DNA of 64,000 nucleotides from Chryseobacterium antibioticum (GTDB taxonomy: Bacteria; Bacteroidota; Bacteroidia; Flavobacteriales; Weeksellaceae): NCBI RefSeq assembly GCF_012927325.1, contig NZ_JABBGI010000023.1, forward strand, positions 1 to 64,000, given 5' to 3'. Every line of letters begins with the position of its first letter. Position 1 is the stretch's first letter. A program made the translations under genes and the position numbers. This document shows positions 8,532 to 17,498 of this stretch, one piece after another. The notes beneath the pieces are model-generated. The model worked only from the letters and a program-made list of their open reading frames with translations, ran no database searches and was not told the DNA's origin.

Positions 8532-11054
8532 TTACATTGGACTTTGCTGATCATCTCCAGCTGCATTGGAGTTGATGTCTTTTTTCCTTTTAGGCTGTTC
8601 TACCTTCTCACCTTGCTTGAATCTGTAAGTAAGAGATAAAGCAAACTGTCTAGGTTGCCATTGCATATAGCTGTCTCTTGTATAATTAGCTCCATATGCG
8701 GTAGATTGCATAGATCTGGTATTAAAGATATCCTGGATGTTGAAACTAAGCGTGCCATTGCCATTCCAGATTGTTTTAGAAGCTCCGAAATTCACAGCAT
8801 ACATATCTTTTCTGTCGATACTTTCTGTTTTTTGGCCTCCTCTGTAGAATCCTTGCAACTGGAAGCTGAATGTTTTGTCAACTTTAAAGGTTGAAGTAAG
8901 CCTCGCTCTGGTAGAGAATCCTTTTCCTTCAAAAGATGTAGGTTTATCCATGATCGCAGGATCAAAATATACCCCTGTGGTTTTATATCCGAATAAATCT
9001 ACATTTCCTAAGAACTTCAGCCATTTTGTAGCATCCCAGTTAAAGTTAAGATCCAGTCCGTAGCGGTCATCTGTACCTAAATTAATAGGTCTTGTATGAA
9101 AGACAGTCATTGCATCTTCAGTAGGAGTAGCAGGTACAGCTTCATCAAATACCAGCATTTTTACATCATCCGTTGAATGTCTATAGTAAAGAGTAGGATT
9201 AATGGTAAAATTCTTTTTAGAAATACTGTATCCTATCTCGTAAGAGTCTACATAAGAAGGGTTTAGGTCAATATTTCCGTCAAAAATATTCTGGCTATCG
9301 CTGTAGTTTGGATTAGGAATTAAAAAGAAAGAACGGGGACGGTCAATTCTTCTTGAGTAATTCAGTAAAAATTGATTGTCTTTTGCAATTTCATAGCTTA
9401 AAAACACACTCGGGAAAAGATTGTTGTAATTTTTAGATTTAATGACTGCCTCTCCTGCCTTGTTTACGTAGTTGATATCGACTTTAGATACTTCGTCTCT
9501 AAGCCCTAGCTGATAACCTAATTTCCCTATTTTGCTTCGGAACTGAACATAGAATGCATTGAACATTTCTTTGTAGTTAGCGTCATAGGTATATTGAGGA
9601 AGAAAATTGGGTACAAGATCAGCTTGTTTGCGACGCATGACGATATTACTGTAGTCATTGTTGTTTGCATCCAGTCTGTAACCCGCTTCTACCTTAGAAT
9701 TTTCACCAATCGGAAGTTCATAATCAGCTTTAGCTATCACCGATTTATTGACTGTATGCTGGTTGATAAGATCCTGAAGTTTGAATGCACCATCGGTCGC
9801 ATCACTGATGTCACTATCATTATTTGAACGGTTTCTCTGTACGCTCAATGAAAGAGCAAGATTCTGTCCCTTGTCATTAAACTTGTGGTCTAGTCCAAAG
9901 TCTCCCTGAAATGCAAGATTATTTCCGCTTCCAATGCTTGATCTTTGTCTGAAAACATCAGCACCAACGAACGGATAATCAAAATAATTGATATTTCCTG
10001 TATTGTCGCTGTCAAAGGTTCTTACGGTTCCGGAGGCATTCACTGAAGTTTTATCAGAAATATCAAACGTCAGTCCACCAGAAGCATTATAATTATCGCT
10101 TTTATTTTTACTGATCGATTCATTATGCTGTTCTTTGTTGATGCCGCTATTAAATATAGCATCTGTTCTGCTGGTGTTTTTCGACTCTCTGTAACCGCCA
10201 CCGCCGTTTAAGAACCACGTGAATTTTCCTTTTCTCCAGCTCAAGTTTGTATTAAGAGCAGTTTGCGGAAGGTATCCCAAAGTTCCGGTAACACTTCCGT
10301 TAAAACCTGTCTTTTTATTCTTCTTTAAAATAATATTTAAAATACCTGCTGTACCACTTGCTTCAAATTTAGAAGAAGGGTTGGTGATCACTTCAATTCT
10401 GTCAATCTGATCCGCAGGGATACTTTGAAGCGCATTAGCTCCATCATCTATTCCAAGTAAAGCAGAAGGCTTTCCGTTGATCAGGAATTTTACATTAGAA
10501 CTTCCTCTCATCGAAACAGTACCATCGGTATCCACAGAAACAGAAGGAACATTAGAAAGAACATCCTGAAGATTTCCTCCCTTACTTACAATATCCTGAG
10601 AAGGGTCGTAAGTTCTTTTGTCCAGCTCTACTTTATAGGGTTTTGTAGCTGCTGCAGTAATAACGACTCCCTGGATTTCCTGAGTTTTACCATCAAGAGT
10701 GGTTGTAGCTTCCGGTTGTATAGATAAAGCACCAATGTTTCCTGGGCCTGCAATGTTTTTATTGACAATGCTCTTTTTGTAGTCAATGGCTTCTACTGTG
10801 ATATCATAATTTCCAGGGGCTAATTCCAGCTTGTACTGTCCATTTTCGTCGGTGAGTACAGCATCGCTTAATGACTTGTTCGCTTTGTTGCTGAACGTCA
10901 CAGAAGCATAAGGAACCGGCTGGTTGTTTTTGTTGACAATCATTCCCGTAACGCCTGCTTTCTCCTGGGCAAAAGCCATTGCGGCTGCCGAAAGTACAAA
11001 AGTAAGTGCTAACGTTTTTTTTGTGAAAATGTTGACAATTTCCGTCTGATTCAT
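8532..11054 (-). CDS. TonB-dependent receptor-like outer-membrane beta-barrel protein
   Basis: 840 residues. A signal peptide ends near residue 29 (AAAMAFAQ). A carboxypeptidase-regulatory-like domain (about 33-115, GVTGMIVNKNNQPVPYASV) is followed by a plug-like region (about 150-245, with DVLSNVPSVSVDTDGTVSMR) and a large barrel of alternating strands to the C-terminus (QFALSLTYRF, then a charged tail). This is the layout of the Bacteroidetes 'outer membrane beta-barrel family' proteins related to TonB-dependent receptors. No SusD partner is adjacent, and there is no clear TonB box, so the ligand is unknown. Confidence 0.85.
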   Translation of the reverse strand: MNQTEIVNIFTKKTLALTFVLSAAAMAFAQEKAGVTGMIVNKNNQPVPYASVTFSNKANKSLSDAVLTDENGQYKLELAPGNYDITVEAIDYKKSIVNKNIAGPGNIGALSIQPEATTTLDGKTQEIQGVVITAAATKPYKVELDKRTYDPSQDIVSKGGNLQDVLSNVPSVSVDTDGTVSMRGSSNVKFLINGKPSALLGIDDGANALQSIPADQIDRIEVITNPSSKFEASGTAGILNIILKKNKKTGFNGSVTGTLGYLPQTALNTNLSWRKGKFTWFLNGGGGYRESKNTSRTDAIFNSGINKEQHNESISKNKSDNYNASGGLTFDISDKTSVNASGTVRTFDSDNTGNINYFDYPFVGADVFRQRSSIGSGNNLAFQGDFGLDHKFNDKGQNLALSLSVQRNRSNNDSDISDATDGAFKLQDLINQHTVNKSVIAKADYELPIGENSKVEAGYRLDANNNDYSNIVMRRKQADLVPNFLPQYTYDANYKEMFNAFYVQFRSKIGKLGYQLGLRDEVSKVDINYVNKAGEAVIKSKNYNNLFPSVFLSYEIAKDNQFLLNYSRRIDRPRSFFLIPNPNYSDSQNIFDGNIDLNPSYVDSYEIGYSISKKNFTINPTLYYRHSTDDVKMLVFDEAVPATPTEDAMTVFHTRPINLGTDDRYGLDLNFNWDATKWLKFLGNVDLFGYKTTGVYFDPAIMDKPTSFEGKGFSTRARLTSTFKVDKTFSFQLQGFYRGGQKTESIDRKDMYAVNFGASKTIWNGNGTLSFNIQDIFNTRSMQSTAYGANYTRDSYMQWQPRQFALSLTYRFKQGEKVEQPKRKKDINSNAAGDDQQSPM

Positions 11055-11224
11055 AGGGTATTTTTTGTGTAAAATCGTGAAAGTATAACTCTTAATATTG
11101 TGAAATCATTAATTGGGTTGATTTTCAGAATATTAAAATTTATATATTATTTATAGATGTATAAGTCGTATGTAAGTGTTAAAAGTTAATTATGGTATTG
11201 TTAAAATATAGTTAAATTAGTTTT

Positions 11225-12250
11225 TTATTTAATATTTTTCGAATTGAGCCAGTCCTGATAAGCTTTTGCGTTGATTGCATGCTCTTCTGCGCTGGCCGTA
11301 AATTTATGATAGCCAAACCTTGCAGGGTCAGCACACATGAATATATAATTGTTGTTTTCTGCATTTAAAACGGCATCTACAGAATTTTTATCCACGACAC
11401 AGATCGGTCCCGGAGGAATTCCTGCATTAGCATACGTATTGTAAGGTGATGGTGTAGACAGATGTTTATAAAGCACCCTTTTGATTGGTTCTTTGAAATT
11501 TGTCTGCTTGTTGATCGCATAGATCACCGTAGGATCAGACTGAAGTTTCATTCCCTTTCTGTATCGGTTCAGGTATAATCCGGCAATGGTCTTCATTTCG
11601 TCTTTCTTGCCTCCTGATTCTTTATAAACGATAGAGGCCAGTGAATAGATCTGCTCTCTGGTAAGCCCAGATTGCTGTTCCTGGTTTTTTCTTTCACTCG
11701 TCCAGAATTCATTGTACTGTTCATCAAACTTTTTGAAAAACTCCCTCGGACTTACCGTCCAGAAAAAATTGTAAGTATCGATGAAGAAATACTTCTTTAA
11801 ATCCTCTGCATTTTTATATCCTTTCTCTCCTGCTATCTGATCCAGGTCATTGACAAAATGTAAAGAATCCAGTTCAGTCTTTTTGGTTACTTTTCCTATC
11901 ATCTGATACATATCTCCAAAATCTCCAATTCTGAAGCTATTTTCAGCCTGATTTCCTGCCTTGATCATATTCACAAGCTTCGTGTTTCCTTCCCCTGACT
12001 GGAAATGGTAACGGCCCGGTTTAAAATATTTATCCAGATCTTTATCCTTGGCTACAGCTTCAAAAGCTTCCTTATCTTTTACATATGGACCCACGGAGTC
12101 AAGGATCTGCTTGAAATCCGCTTTATGGGGAATCAGAACATAGCCGTCCTTTTCCACATTGTTTCCATAATATTTATTATAAAATCTCAAACCAAAAAAT
12201 CCTGCCGCTCCAAAAATAAGAAGAGCAATAACGAGAACCGTTTTTTTCAT
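11225..12250 (-). CDS. mltG: Endolytic transglycosylase MltG (YceG-like)
   Basis: 341 residues: one N-terminal membrane anchor (about 4-23), then the YceG domain facing the periplasm. The enzyme cleaves nascent peptidoglycan glycan strands and is thought to set their length. The signature LASIVYKESGG (catalytic Glu211 by family alignment), NRYRKGMKLQSDPTVIYA and PSPYNTYANAGIPPGPI are present. The E. coli signature is ASIVEKE; here the first Glu is Tyr, while the second is kept. The gene precedes nothing obvious in cell division but is close behind dapF, which makes a peptidoglycan precursor. Confidence 0.92.
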   Translation of the reverse strand: MKKTVLVIALLIFGAAGFFGLRFYNKYYGNNVEKDGYVLIPHKADFKQILDSVGPYVKDKEAFEAVAKDKDLDKYFKPGRYHFQSGEGNTKLVNMIKAGNQAENSFRIGDFGDMYQMIGKVTKKTELDSLHFVNDLDQIAGEKGYKNAEDLKKYFFIDTYNFFWTVSPREFFKKFDEQYNEFWTSERKNQEQQSGLTREQIYSLASIVYKESGGKKDEMKTIAGLYLNRYRKGMKLQSDPTVIYAINKQTNFKEPIKRVLYKHLSTPSPYNTYANAGIPPGPICVVDKNSVDAVLNAENNNYIFMCADPARFGYHKFTASAEEHAINAKAYQDWLNSKNIK

Positions 12251-12278
12251 TATTAAAAAATTGATTAAAAGTTTGTTT

Positions 12279-13046
12279 TTAAATAAGATCTATTTTACCT
12301 CTAAAAACTTGCTTCGCAGGACCTTCCAGCCAAATATTTTGAAAAGAATTTCCGTTTTTCTCAGCATGAACTTTAAGATTGCCTCCTAAAGTTTTAACTT
12401 TTACAGAGATTAGATTGTGTTTTTGCAGAAAAGTTAAAGCAGAAGCGGTAACTCCTGTTCCACAACTGAAAGTTTCATCCTCAACGCCTCGTTCATAGGT
12501 TCTTACAAAAATTTCATCATCAGTAATTTTTTCCACAAAATTGACATTGATGCCCTTTTCTTTATAATTTTCTGAATTTCTGATGCCATGTCCCTGTGCA
12601 AAAACATTGTAATTCACAAGATCTTCCACATATTTTACATAATGAGGTGAGCCTGTATTCATCACAGTATCTTCTCCGTCCATGGAAACAGCATTCACAT
12701 CAATCATTTTTAATTTAATGATACCGTTATGGATTTCAGCTTCATGTTCGCCGTCTGTAGCAATGAATTTACATTTATCTTCAAAAATATCAAGGAAGAA
12801 AGCAAAAGCTACAAGACATCTTCCGCCATTTCCGCACATGGTACTTTCGCCACCGTCTGAATTATAATAAACCATTTTGAAATCATAACCACCTTCGTTT
12901 TCCAAAAGGATAAGTCCATCGGCACCAATTCCAAAACGTCTGTCACATAGTTTTTCAATAAGATCTTTCTCCTTTGGAAACTGCAGATCCCGGTTGTCTA
13001 TCATCACAAAATCATTCCCAGTCCCTTGATATTTATAAAATTCCAT
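12279..13046 (-). CDS. dapF: Diaminopimelate epimerase
   Basis: 255 residues. Converts LL- to meso-diaminopimelate for lysine and peptidoglycan synthesis, in the cytoplasm. Both catalytic cysteines are visible: Cys71 in MCGNGGRC and Cys195 in SCGTGVTAS, each in the half-domain expected. MEFYKYQGTGNDFVMIDN is the standard N-terminus. mltG follows 28 bases downstream on the same strand, so they probably form a cell-wall pair. Confidence 0.95.
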   Translation of the reverse strand: MEFYKYQGTGNDFVMIDNRDLQFPKEKDLIEKLCDRRFGIGADGLILLENEGGYDFKMVYYNSDGGESTMCGNGGRCLVAFAFFLDIFEDKCKFIATDGEHEAEIHNGIIKLKMIDVNAVSMDGEDTVMNTGSPHYVKYVEDLVNYNVFAQGHGIRNSENYKEKGINVNFVEKITDDEIFVRTYERGVEDETFSCGTGVTASALTFLQKHNLISVKVKTLGGNLKVHAEKNGNSFQNIWLEGPAKQVFRGKIDLI

Positions 13047-13094
13047 ATTCTTTTAGTGTAAAATTAACGAGCAAAATTAATATATTTAAAATGA

Positions 13095-13122
13095 AAAACG
13101 AACAGTGTTAGCTGTTCGTTTT
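13095..13122 (-). terminator. Terminator after the Gly/Asn-rich lipoprotein gene
   Basis: AAAACGAACAG and CTGTTCGTTTT pair perfectly (11 bp) around a six-base loop, with T-rich sequence following on both strands. It separates the lipoprotein gene from dapF. Confidence 0.75.
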
Positions 13123-13138
13123 CTTATTTATAATCGTT

Positions 13139-13801
13139 TTATCTAAATCCGCCTCCGCTTGGCTGCTGTCTCGTAGAACCGCTGCTTGGCTGAGTGGTAC
13201 TTGGGGAGCTTGTGCTTCCTCTAAACCCACCATTGGATGATTCTGTTGGTCTGGTGGTGTTTTGGTTTTGGTTCTGATTATACTGTTGTGTATTTCTGAA
13301 ACCGCCACTGCTTTGATTATTCTGGCTTCCCTGGTTATTCTGATAACTTCCACTTTGATTTCTAAAGCCTCCGTTGTTCTGGCTTCCCTGTGGTCTCTGG
13401 TTGTTATTGTAACTGCCGTTGTTATTCGGGTTTCGGAATCCGTTTCCGTTTCCGTTATTGTTTCCACTGCCCGTAGGCTGACCTCTGAATCCGTTATTCG
13501 GTCTTTGGGAAGTTACTGTAGTTTTTCTTTCTACATATACTTTTCTTCGGCTGTTTCCTGAATTATAGTAATAATAAGGAGCACCATTATCATAGTAATA
13601 GTTGACGTCATTTCTGTAATAGTAGCCGTCATTTCCATAATAACCGCCGTTTCCGTAATAACCGGAAGGAGCATAATAAGATCCGTTATTATAGTATGGA
13701 TCTCCGTAGCCATTGTTCGAATATCCGTCAGTGTAAGCTAAACACGATGACAAACTGGCAATAGCAACGATGCTGAATGCTATTTTAAATAAATTTTTCA
13801 T
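13139..13801 (-). CDS. Low-complexity Gly/Asn/Tyr-rich lipoprotein
   Basis: 220 residues. A signal peptide with lipobox (SIVAIASLSSC, Cys20) is followed by a Tyr/Gly/Asn-rich part (to about 80), a short basic stretch (SRRKVYVERKTTV) and a Gly/Asn/Gln/Ser-rich tail. The tail contains six GFR motifs spaced roughly 15-30 residues, the last forming the C-terminus (GGGFR). It should be a flexible lipid-anchored surface or periplasmic protein. I recognise no domain; function unknown. An overlapping frame at 13108-13467 is only a shadow of the repeat codons. Confidence 0.7.
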   Translation of the reverse strand: MKNLFKIAFSIVAIASLSSCLAYTDGYSNNGYGDPYYNNGSYYAPSGYYGNGGYYGNDGYYYRNDVNYYYDNGAPYYYYNSGNSRRKVYVERKTTVTSQRPNNGFRGQPTGSGNNNGNGNGFRNPNNNGSYNNNQRPQGSQNNGGFRNQSGSYQNNQGSQNNQSSGGFRNTQQYNQNQNQNTTRPTESSNGGFRGSTSSPSTTQPSSGSTRQQPSGGGFR

Positions 13802-13805
13802 GACT

Positions 13806-14477
13806 TTATTGTATATTTTTCTCTTTTAAACTTTTTTTCCAATTGAGGTATCCTAAGATAGCCATTATAGTAAATACCAAATATTGAACCGAAGTGATTC
13901 CAAGCTCCTTAAAAATCATCATAGGCATGCAAATAAAATCTCCGATGATCCAGAAGATCCAGTTCTCAATGCGTTGTTTGGCCATAAACCACATACCCAC
14001 TAAAAATATAGAAGTTGTGATCACATCCAACCAATTGGCCCAATCAAGATGATATAATCCTAAATGAGTTCCTTCCATGGAAAAATGATTGTCTATATAA
14101 GGTTTGTAATAATAAATAAGCGTTACCAGGGCCAGGCTTAAGAAAAAAAGAGCAGCAGCAAATATTCGTTCTTTTTTTGTAGCCCAACTTACCTCTACAT
14201 GAATGTGGTCATTTGAGTTTTTCGACCACAAGACCCAGCCGTAAATACTCATTGCCGTATAATATACATTGATCATACAGTCGCCGAGCAGACCGAAATT
14301 GAAAAGAATATATACATAGATCAACGTAGAGATGATGCCTGTGGGATAAACCCAGATATTCTTTTTAATTGAAAAATAGACGCTCAAAATTCCGAAAACC
14401 GTACCTGTAGCTTCCAGCATAATTTGTCCGGCACTGTAGTTTTCATACGGCTTTACGAAAAGATCATATAAATTCAT
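13806..14477 (-). CDS. pnuC: PnuC-family nicotinamide riboside/vitamin transporter
   Basis: 223 residues from the ATG at 14477. The frame extends upstream to a TTG at 14495, but a -7 box overlaps that extension, so the ATG is preferred. About seven membrane helices with many Trp residues (IKKNIWVYPTGIIST, YGWVLWSKN, NWIFWIIGD) are typical of PnuC facilitators, which take up nicotinamide riboside in NAD salvage; relatives carry thiamine or riboflavin. No riboswitch or vitamin gene adjoins to decide the substrate. The stop lies four bases before the lipoprotein start. Confidence 0.85.
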   Translation of the reverse strand: MNLYDLFVKPYENYSAGQIMLEATGTVFGILSVYFSIKKNIWVYPTGIISTLIYVYILFNFGLLGDCMINVYYTAMSIYGWVLWSKNSNDHIHVEVSWATKKERIFAAALFFLSLALVTLIYYYKPYIDNHFSMEGTHLGLYHLDWANWLDVITTSIFLVGMWFMAKQRIENWIFWIIGDFICMPMMIFKELGITSVQYLVFTIMAILGYLNWKKSLKEKNIQ

Positions 14478-14482
14478 GCGAT

Positions 14483-14490
14483 CAAAATTA
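14483..14490 (-). promoter_or_regulatory. -7 promoter box of pnuC (TAATTTTG)
   Basis: On the minus strand TAATTTTG fits TAnnTTTG and ends five bases before the ATG at 14477, so the transcript would start at or next to the start codon. Confidence 0.4.
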
Positions 14491-14643
14491 AACAAAAATT
14501 AACACTTTTGAAAATAAATTAAATAAAGTGTAAATCAGTTTTTTAAATATTTTTATGTAAAATAAATCACGAAAGTTTGTCAATAAACGTTAAGGTTTGT
14601 AAAATTTTTATATTTTCGTAAATCTTTAATTAAATAAAAAAAC

Positions 14644-16185
14644 ATGTCTAAAATTTGGGTTAAGAAACCAATGAGTGCTTATGAAGCTGATATCAAAAAG
14701 AGCCAGCTGAAACGCGTTCTGGGGAAATGGAGCCTTACTGCTATCGGGATCGGAGCAATTATCGGAGGAGGAATTTTTGTACTTACAGGAACGGGTGCTT
14801 ATTATAATGCCGGGCCTGCACTGGCACTTTCATTTGTAATTGCGGGCATCGCCTGTGTATTTGCGGCACTTTGTTATGCCGAGTTCGCTTCTATTCTTCC
14901 GGTAGAAGGTTCAGCATATGCTTACGCGTATGGAACCGTAGGTGAAATTTTTGCATGGATTATTGGATGGGGGTTAATACTGGAATATGCGATGGGGTCG
15001 ATGACCGTCGCCGTATCCTGGTCAGGGTATTTTGCCAAACTCCTCAAAATGTTCGGACTGCATTTGCCGGCTTATCTTACCACAGATCCACAGACCTATA
15101 TTGCAGCAGGAAACTCAGGATTTTCTATGAATCTACCTGCATTTTTAATTGTTTTCTTTGTCATCTCTATCCTTGTAAGAGGAACGAAAGGTGCAGCTAA
15201 AGCGAATAATTTTATTGTAGTACTTAAGGTTTCTGCTATTATTTTCGTAATTATTGCAGGTTCTTTTATTATTTTTAATTCGGCAGATCCTTTTAAAAAC
15301 TGGGTTCCTTTCATTCCTGAGGCCACAACCATTACAGAAAACGGGGTCTCCCATTCTGCTTATGGTATTGCTGGGGTAGTGGCCGGAGCATCGGCAATTT
15401 TCTTTGCTTATGTAGGTTTCGATGCCGTTTCTACTCAGGCCGGAGAAGCTATTAATCCTAAAAAAGACGTGCCATTTGCAATCATCGCTTCGTTGATCAT
15501 CTGTACACTTCTATATATCCTTGTATCTTTAGTGTTAACCGGAATGATGCATTATACCGATTTCAATCCGCTTGGAAAATATCCGGATGCGATCAAAGCG
15601 CCTGTAGCCTATGCATTTGATATTGCTGGATACGCTTGGGCTGGATACATTATTACCATTGCCGCTACGGTAGGACTAATCTCTGTATTGATGGTAATGA
15701 TCATGGGACAGTCAAGAATTTTCTTAGGAATGTCGAAAGACGGATTGATCCCTGCTACTTTTTCAAAAGTAAACCCTAAAACAGGAGTGCCTACAAAAAA
15801 CCTTCTTATTTTAGGAGTGCTGATTGCTATTGTAGCCTCTCTTACCCCGATCAATGATCTTGCACACATGACAAGTTTCGGAACTTTATTTGCCTTCACA
15901 ATGGTATGTGTGGCGGTTTGGGTACTAAGAGTAAAAGAACCGAATCTTCAGAGAAACTTTAAAGTTCCTGCTTTACCACTTATTGCCTGTTCAGGTATCG
16001 CCATCAATGTTTATCTGATCTTTAACCTGAGCAAAGAAGCACAGATGTATTCTTTTGCATGGCTGATCATTGGATTTTTTGTTTACTTCCTGTACAGTAA
16101 AAAGCACTCAAAACTTCAAAACGGAGGATATGGGGAGACTTTTAAAGCAGAACAGGAGCCATTAGAAAAACCTGATTTAGATTAA
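14644..16185 (+). CDS. APC-family amino acid permease
   Basis: 513 residues, about twelve membrane helices. The first helix carries GIGAIIGGGIFVLTGTG, the broken-helix substrate site of the amino acid-polyamine-organocation family, and AALCYAEFAS follows in helix 2. The closest known architecture is the cationic amino acid transporter (CAT/YfnA) group, but the substrate cannot be read from sequence. It is an inner-membrane proton- or sodium-coupled importer or exchanger. Single gene with its own terminator. Confidence 0.88.
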   Translation: MSKIWVKKPMSAYEADIKKSQLKRVLGKWSLTAIGIGAIIGGGIFVLTGTGAYYNAGPALALSFVIAGIACVFAALCYAEFASILPVEGSAYAYAYGTVGEIFAWIIGWGLILEYAMGSMTVAVSWSGYFAKLLKMFGLHLPAYLTTDPQTYIAAGNSGFSMNLPAFLIVFFVISILVRGTKGAAKANNFIVVLKVSAIIFVIIAGSFIIFNSADPFKNWVPFIPEATTITENGVSHSAYGIAGVVAGASAIFFAYVGFDAVSTQAGEAINPKKDVPFAIIASLIICTLLYILVSLVLTGMMHYTDFNPLGKYPDAIKAPVAYAFDIAGYAWAGYIITIAATVGLISVLMVMIMGQSRIFLGMSKDGLIPATFSKVNPKTGVPTKNLLILGVLIAIVASLTPINDLAHMTSFGTLFAFTMVCVAVWVLRVKEPNLQRNFKVPALPLIACSGIAINVYLIFNLSKEAQMYSFAWLIIGFFVYFLYSKKHSKLQNGGYGETFKAEQEPLEKPDLD

Positions 16186-16203
16186 TAAAAAAATATCAAC
16201 TTC

Positions 16204-16235
16204 AAATCCACAGAATTTTCTGTGGATTTTTTATT
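16204..16235 (+). terminator. Terminator after the permease gene
   Basis: AAATCCACAGAA and TTCTGTGGATTT form a perfect 12-pair stem with a TT loop, then a T-rich tail. The next gene begins ten bases later. Confidence 0.8.
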
Positions 16236-16244
16236 TTTGTCTAT

Positions 16245-17258
16245 ATGAAAAAGCTTTTACCATTTTTATTTTCCTTTTTAGGGATTTTTACATTGTCTCA
16301 ACAAATAGAAAGTTTTGAGAGGATTCTTAATGATAAAATAAGCATTCGGGCTTTGGAGCTGTACGATGGAAAGGTCTGGTACAGCGGGACAGATTCGAAA
16401 TTTGGTTTTGTTGATCTTAAAAATAAAGAAAATCAAAAGCAGCTACGTCTATCGGATAAAAAACTTCAGTTTAGAACACTGGCACAGGATAAGAATTCAT
16501 TATATACCATTAATATTGAAAGCCCTGCGTACTTTTTTAAAATTGATAAAAAAAATCTCAGGTCTGAAATTGTTTTTACAGATACGATTAAAACAGCTTT
16601 TTATGATGCATTGCACTTTGTGAATGATAAACTGGCTTATACTTTTAGCGATGCAGATCAAGATACGATGTTGAAACTGGCGGTATATCGGAACGGAAAT
16701 TGGGGGATGTTTAAAAGTAATGTAAAATTAAATCCTGGTGAAGCAGCTTTTGCAGCAAGTAATACCAACATCGCTTCAACAAAGAAATATCTGTGGATTG
16801 CAACAGGAGGAAAGTCTTCGCGAATTTTGAGATTAAATCTTAAAAGTGAAGAAATTGAAATATTCAATACACCTTTTATTCAGGGAGAATCTTCTCAGGG
16901 GATGTATTCAATAGATTTTTATGATGACAAATTCGGGATTGCCGCAGGAGGTGATTATACCAAGCAGGACGCAAATGTTAATAATCTGGCCACAACAAAT
17001 AATGGTGGCGAAAGCTGGCAGATTCAGGCTTCCGGAAAAAATGCAGGCTATACAACTTGCGTGAAAATTAAACCTGGTTCTAAAGGAAAAGAGATCATTT
17101 CGGTAGGGGATCAGCATATCAGCTATTCTTCTGATTTCGGGAAAACCTGGAAGAAAATTTCAGACGAGAAAGGATTTTTTGTTTGCAGTTGGGTAGACGG
17201 AAATACAGTTATTTTTGCGGGAAAAGACAGAATTTCAGTGATGAAATTGAAATTTTAA
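16245..17258 (+). CDS. Exported beta-propeller-like protein (BNR/YCF48 type)
   Basis: 337 residues with a signal peptide (MKKLLPFLFSFLGIFTLSQQ). The body has repeated short blocks of the type 'TTNNGGESWQ' and 'SSDFGKTWKKIS', the Asp-box-like S-x-D-x-G-x-T-W motif of BNR/YCF48 propellers, plus WYSGTDSKFGFVDL and LWIATGGKSSRI blade-like strands. Homologues are often labelled 'oxidoreductase' without proof. It probably folds as a periplasmic or surface propeller; I see no catalytic motif. Confidence 0.65.
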   Translation: MKKLLPFLFSFLGIFTLSQQIESFERILNDKISIRALELYDGKVWYSGTDSKFGFVDLKNKENQKQLRLSDKKLQFRTLAQDKNSLYTINIESPAYFFKIDKKNLRSEIVFTDTIKTAFYDALHFVNDKLAYTFSDADQDTMLKLAVYRNGNWGMFKSNVKLNPGEAAFAASNTNIASTKKYLWIATGGKSSRILRLNLKSEEIEIFNTPFIQGESSQGMYSIDFYDDKFGIAAGGDYTKQDANVNNLATTNNGGESWQIQASGKNAGYTTCVKIKPGSKGKEIISVGDQHISYSSDFGKTWKKISDEKGFFVCSWVDGNTVIFAGKDRISVMKLKF

Positions 17259-17498
17259 TTATTTTAAAATACAAGGAAACGGATAAAATATTTCATCCAA
17301 TAACAAAATCAGAATTTTAAATCTTATCTATAGAATTTATCATTATCTGAGAAATTCCAGTAACGGTCGTATTTAGACTCGTTATAAAATACAAGCTAAT
17401 ATATTTCATGGTTTAAAATTCATAAGGAATGGTTAATTTTGTAATGTGAAATTTTTTTAGACTAAATTTCAGCATTCGATAATATTTTAAATTTTGAA

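Noticed and set aside
13108..13467. A 119-residue open frame rich in Thr, Glu and Ile on the minus strand
   Set aside because: It overlaps the Gly/Asn-rich lipoprotein gene in another frame; its composition is the frame-shifted reading of AAC/GGT-type repeat codons.
13262..13561. A 99-codon plus-strand frame of Val/Ile/Leu-rich sequence
   Set aside because: Antisense shadow of the same low-complexity lipoprotein gene.
14478..14495. TTG start extending pnuC by six residues
   Set aside because: A -7 box lies inside this stretch and the ATG at 14477 gives a normal PnuC start.
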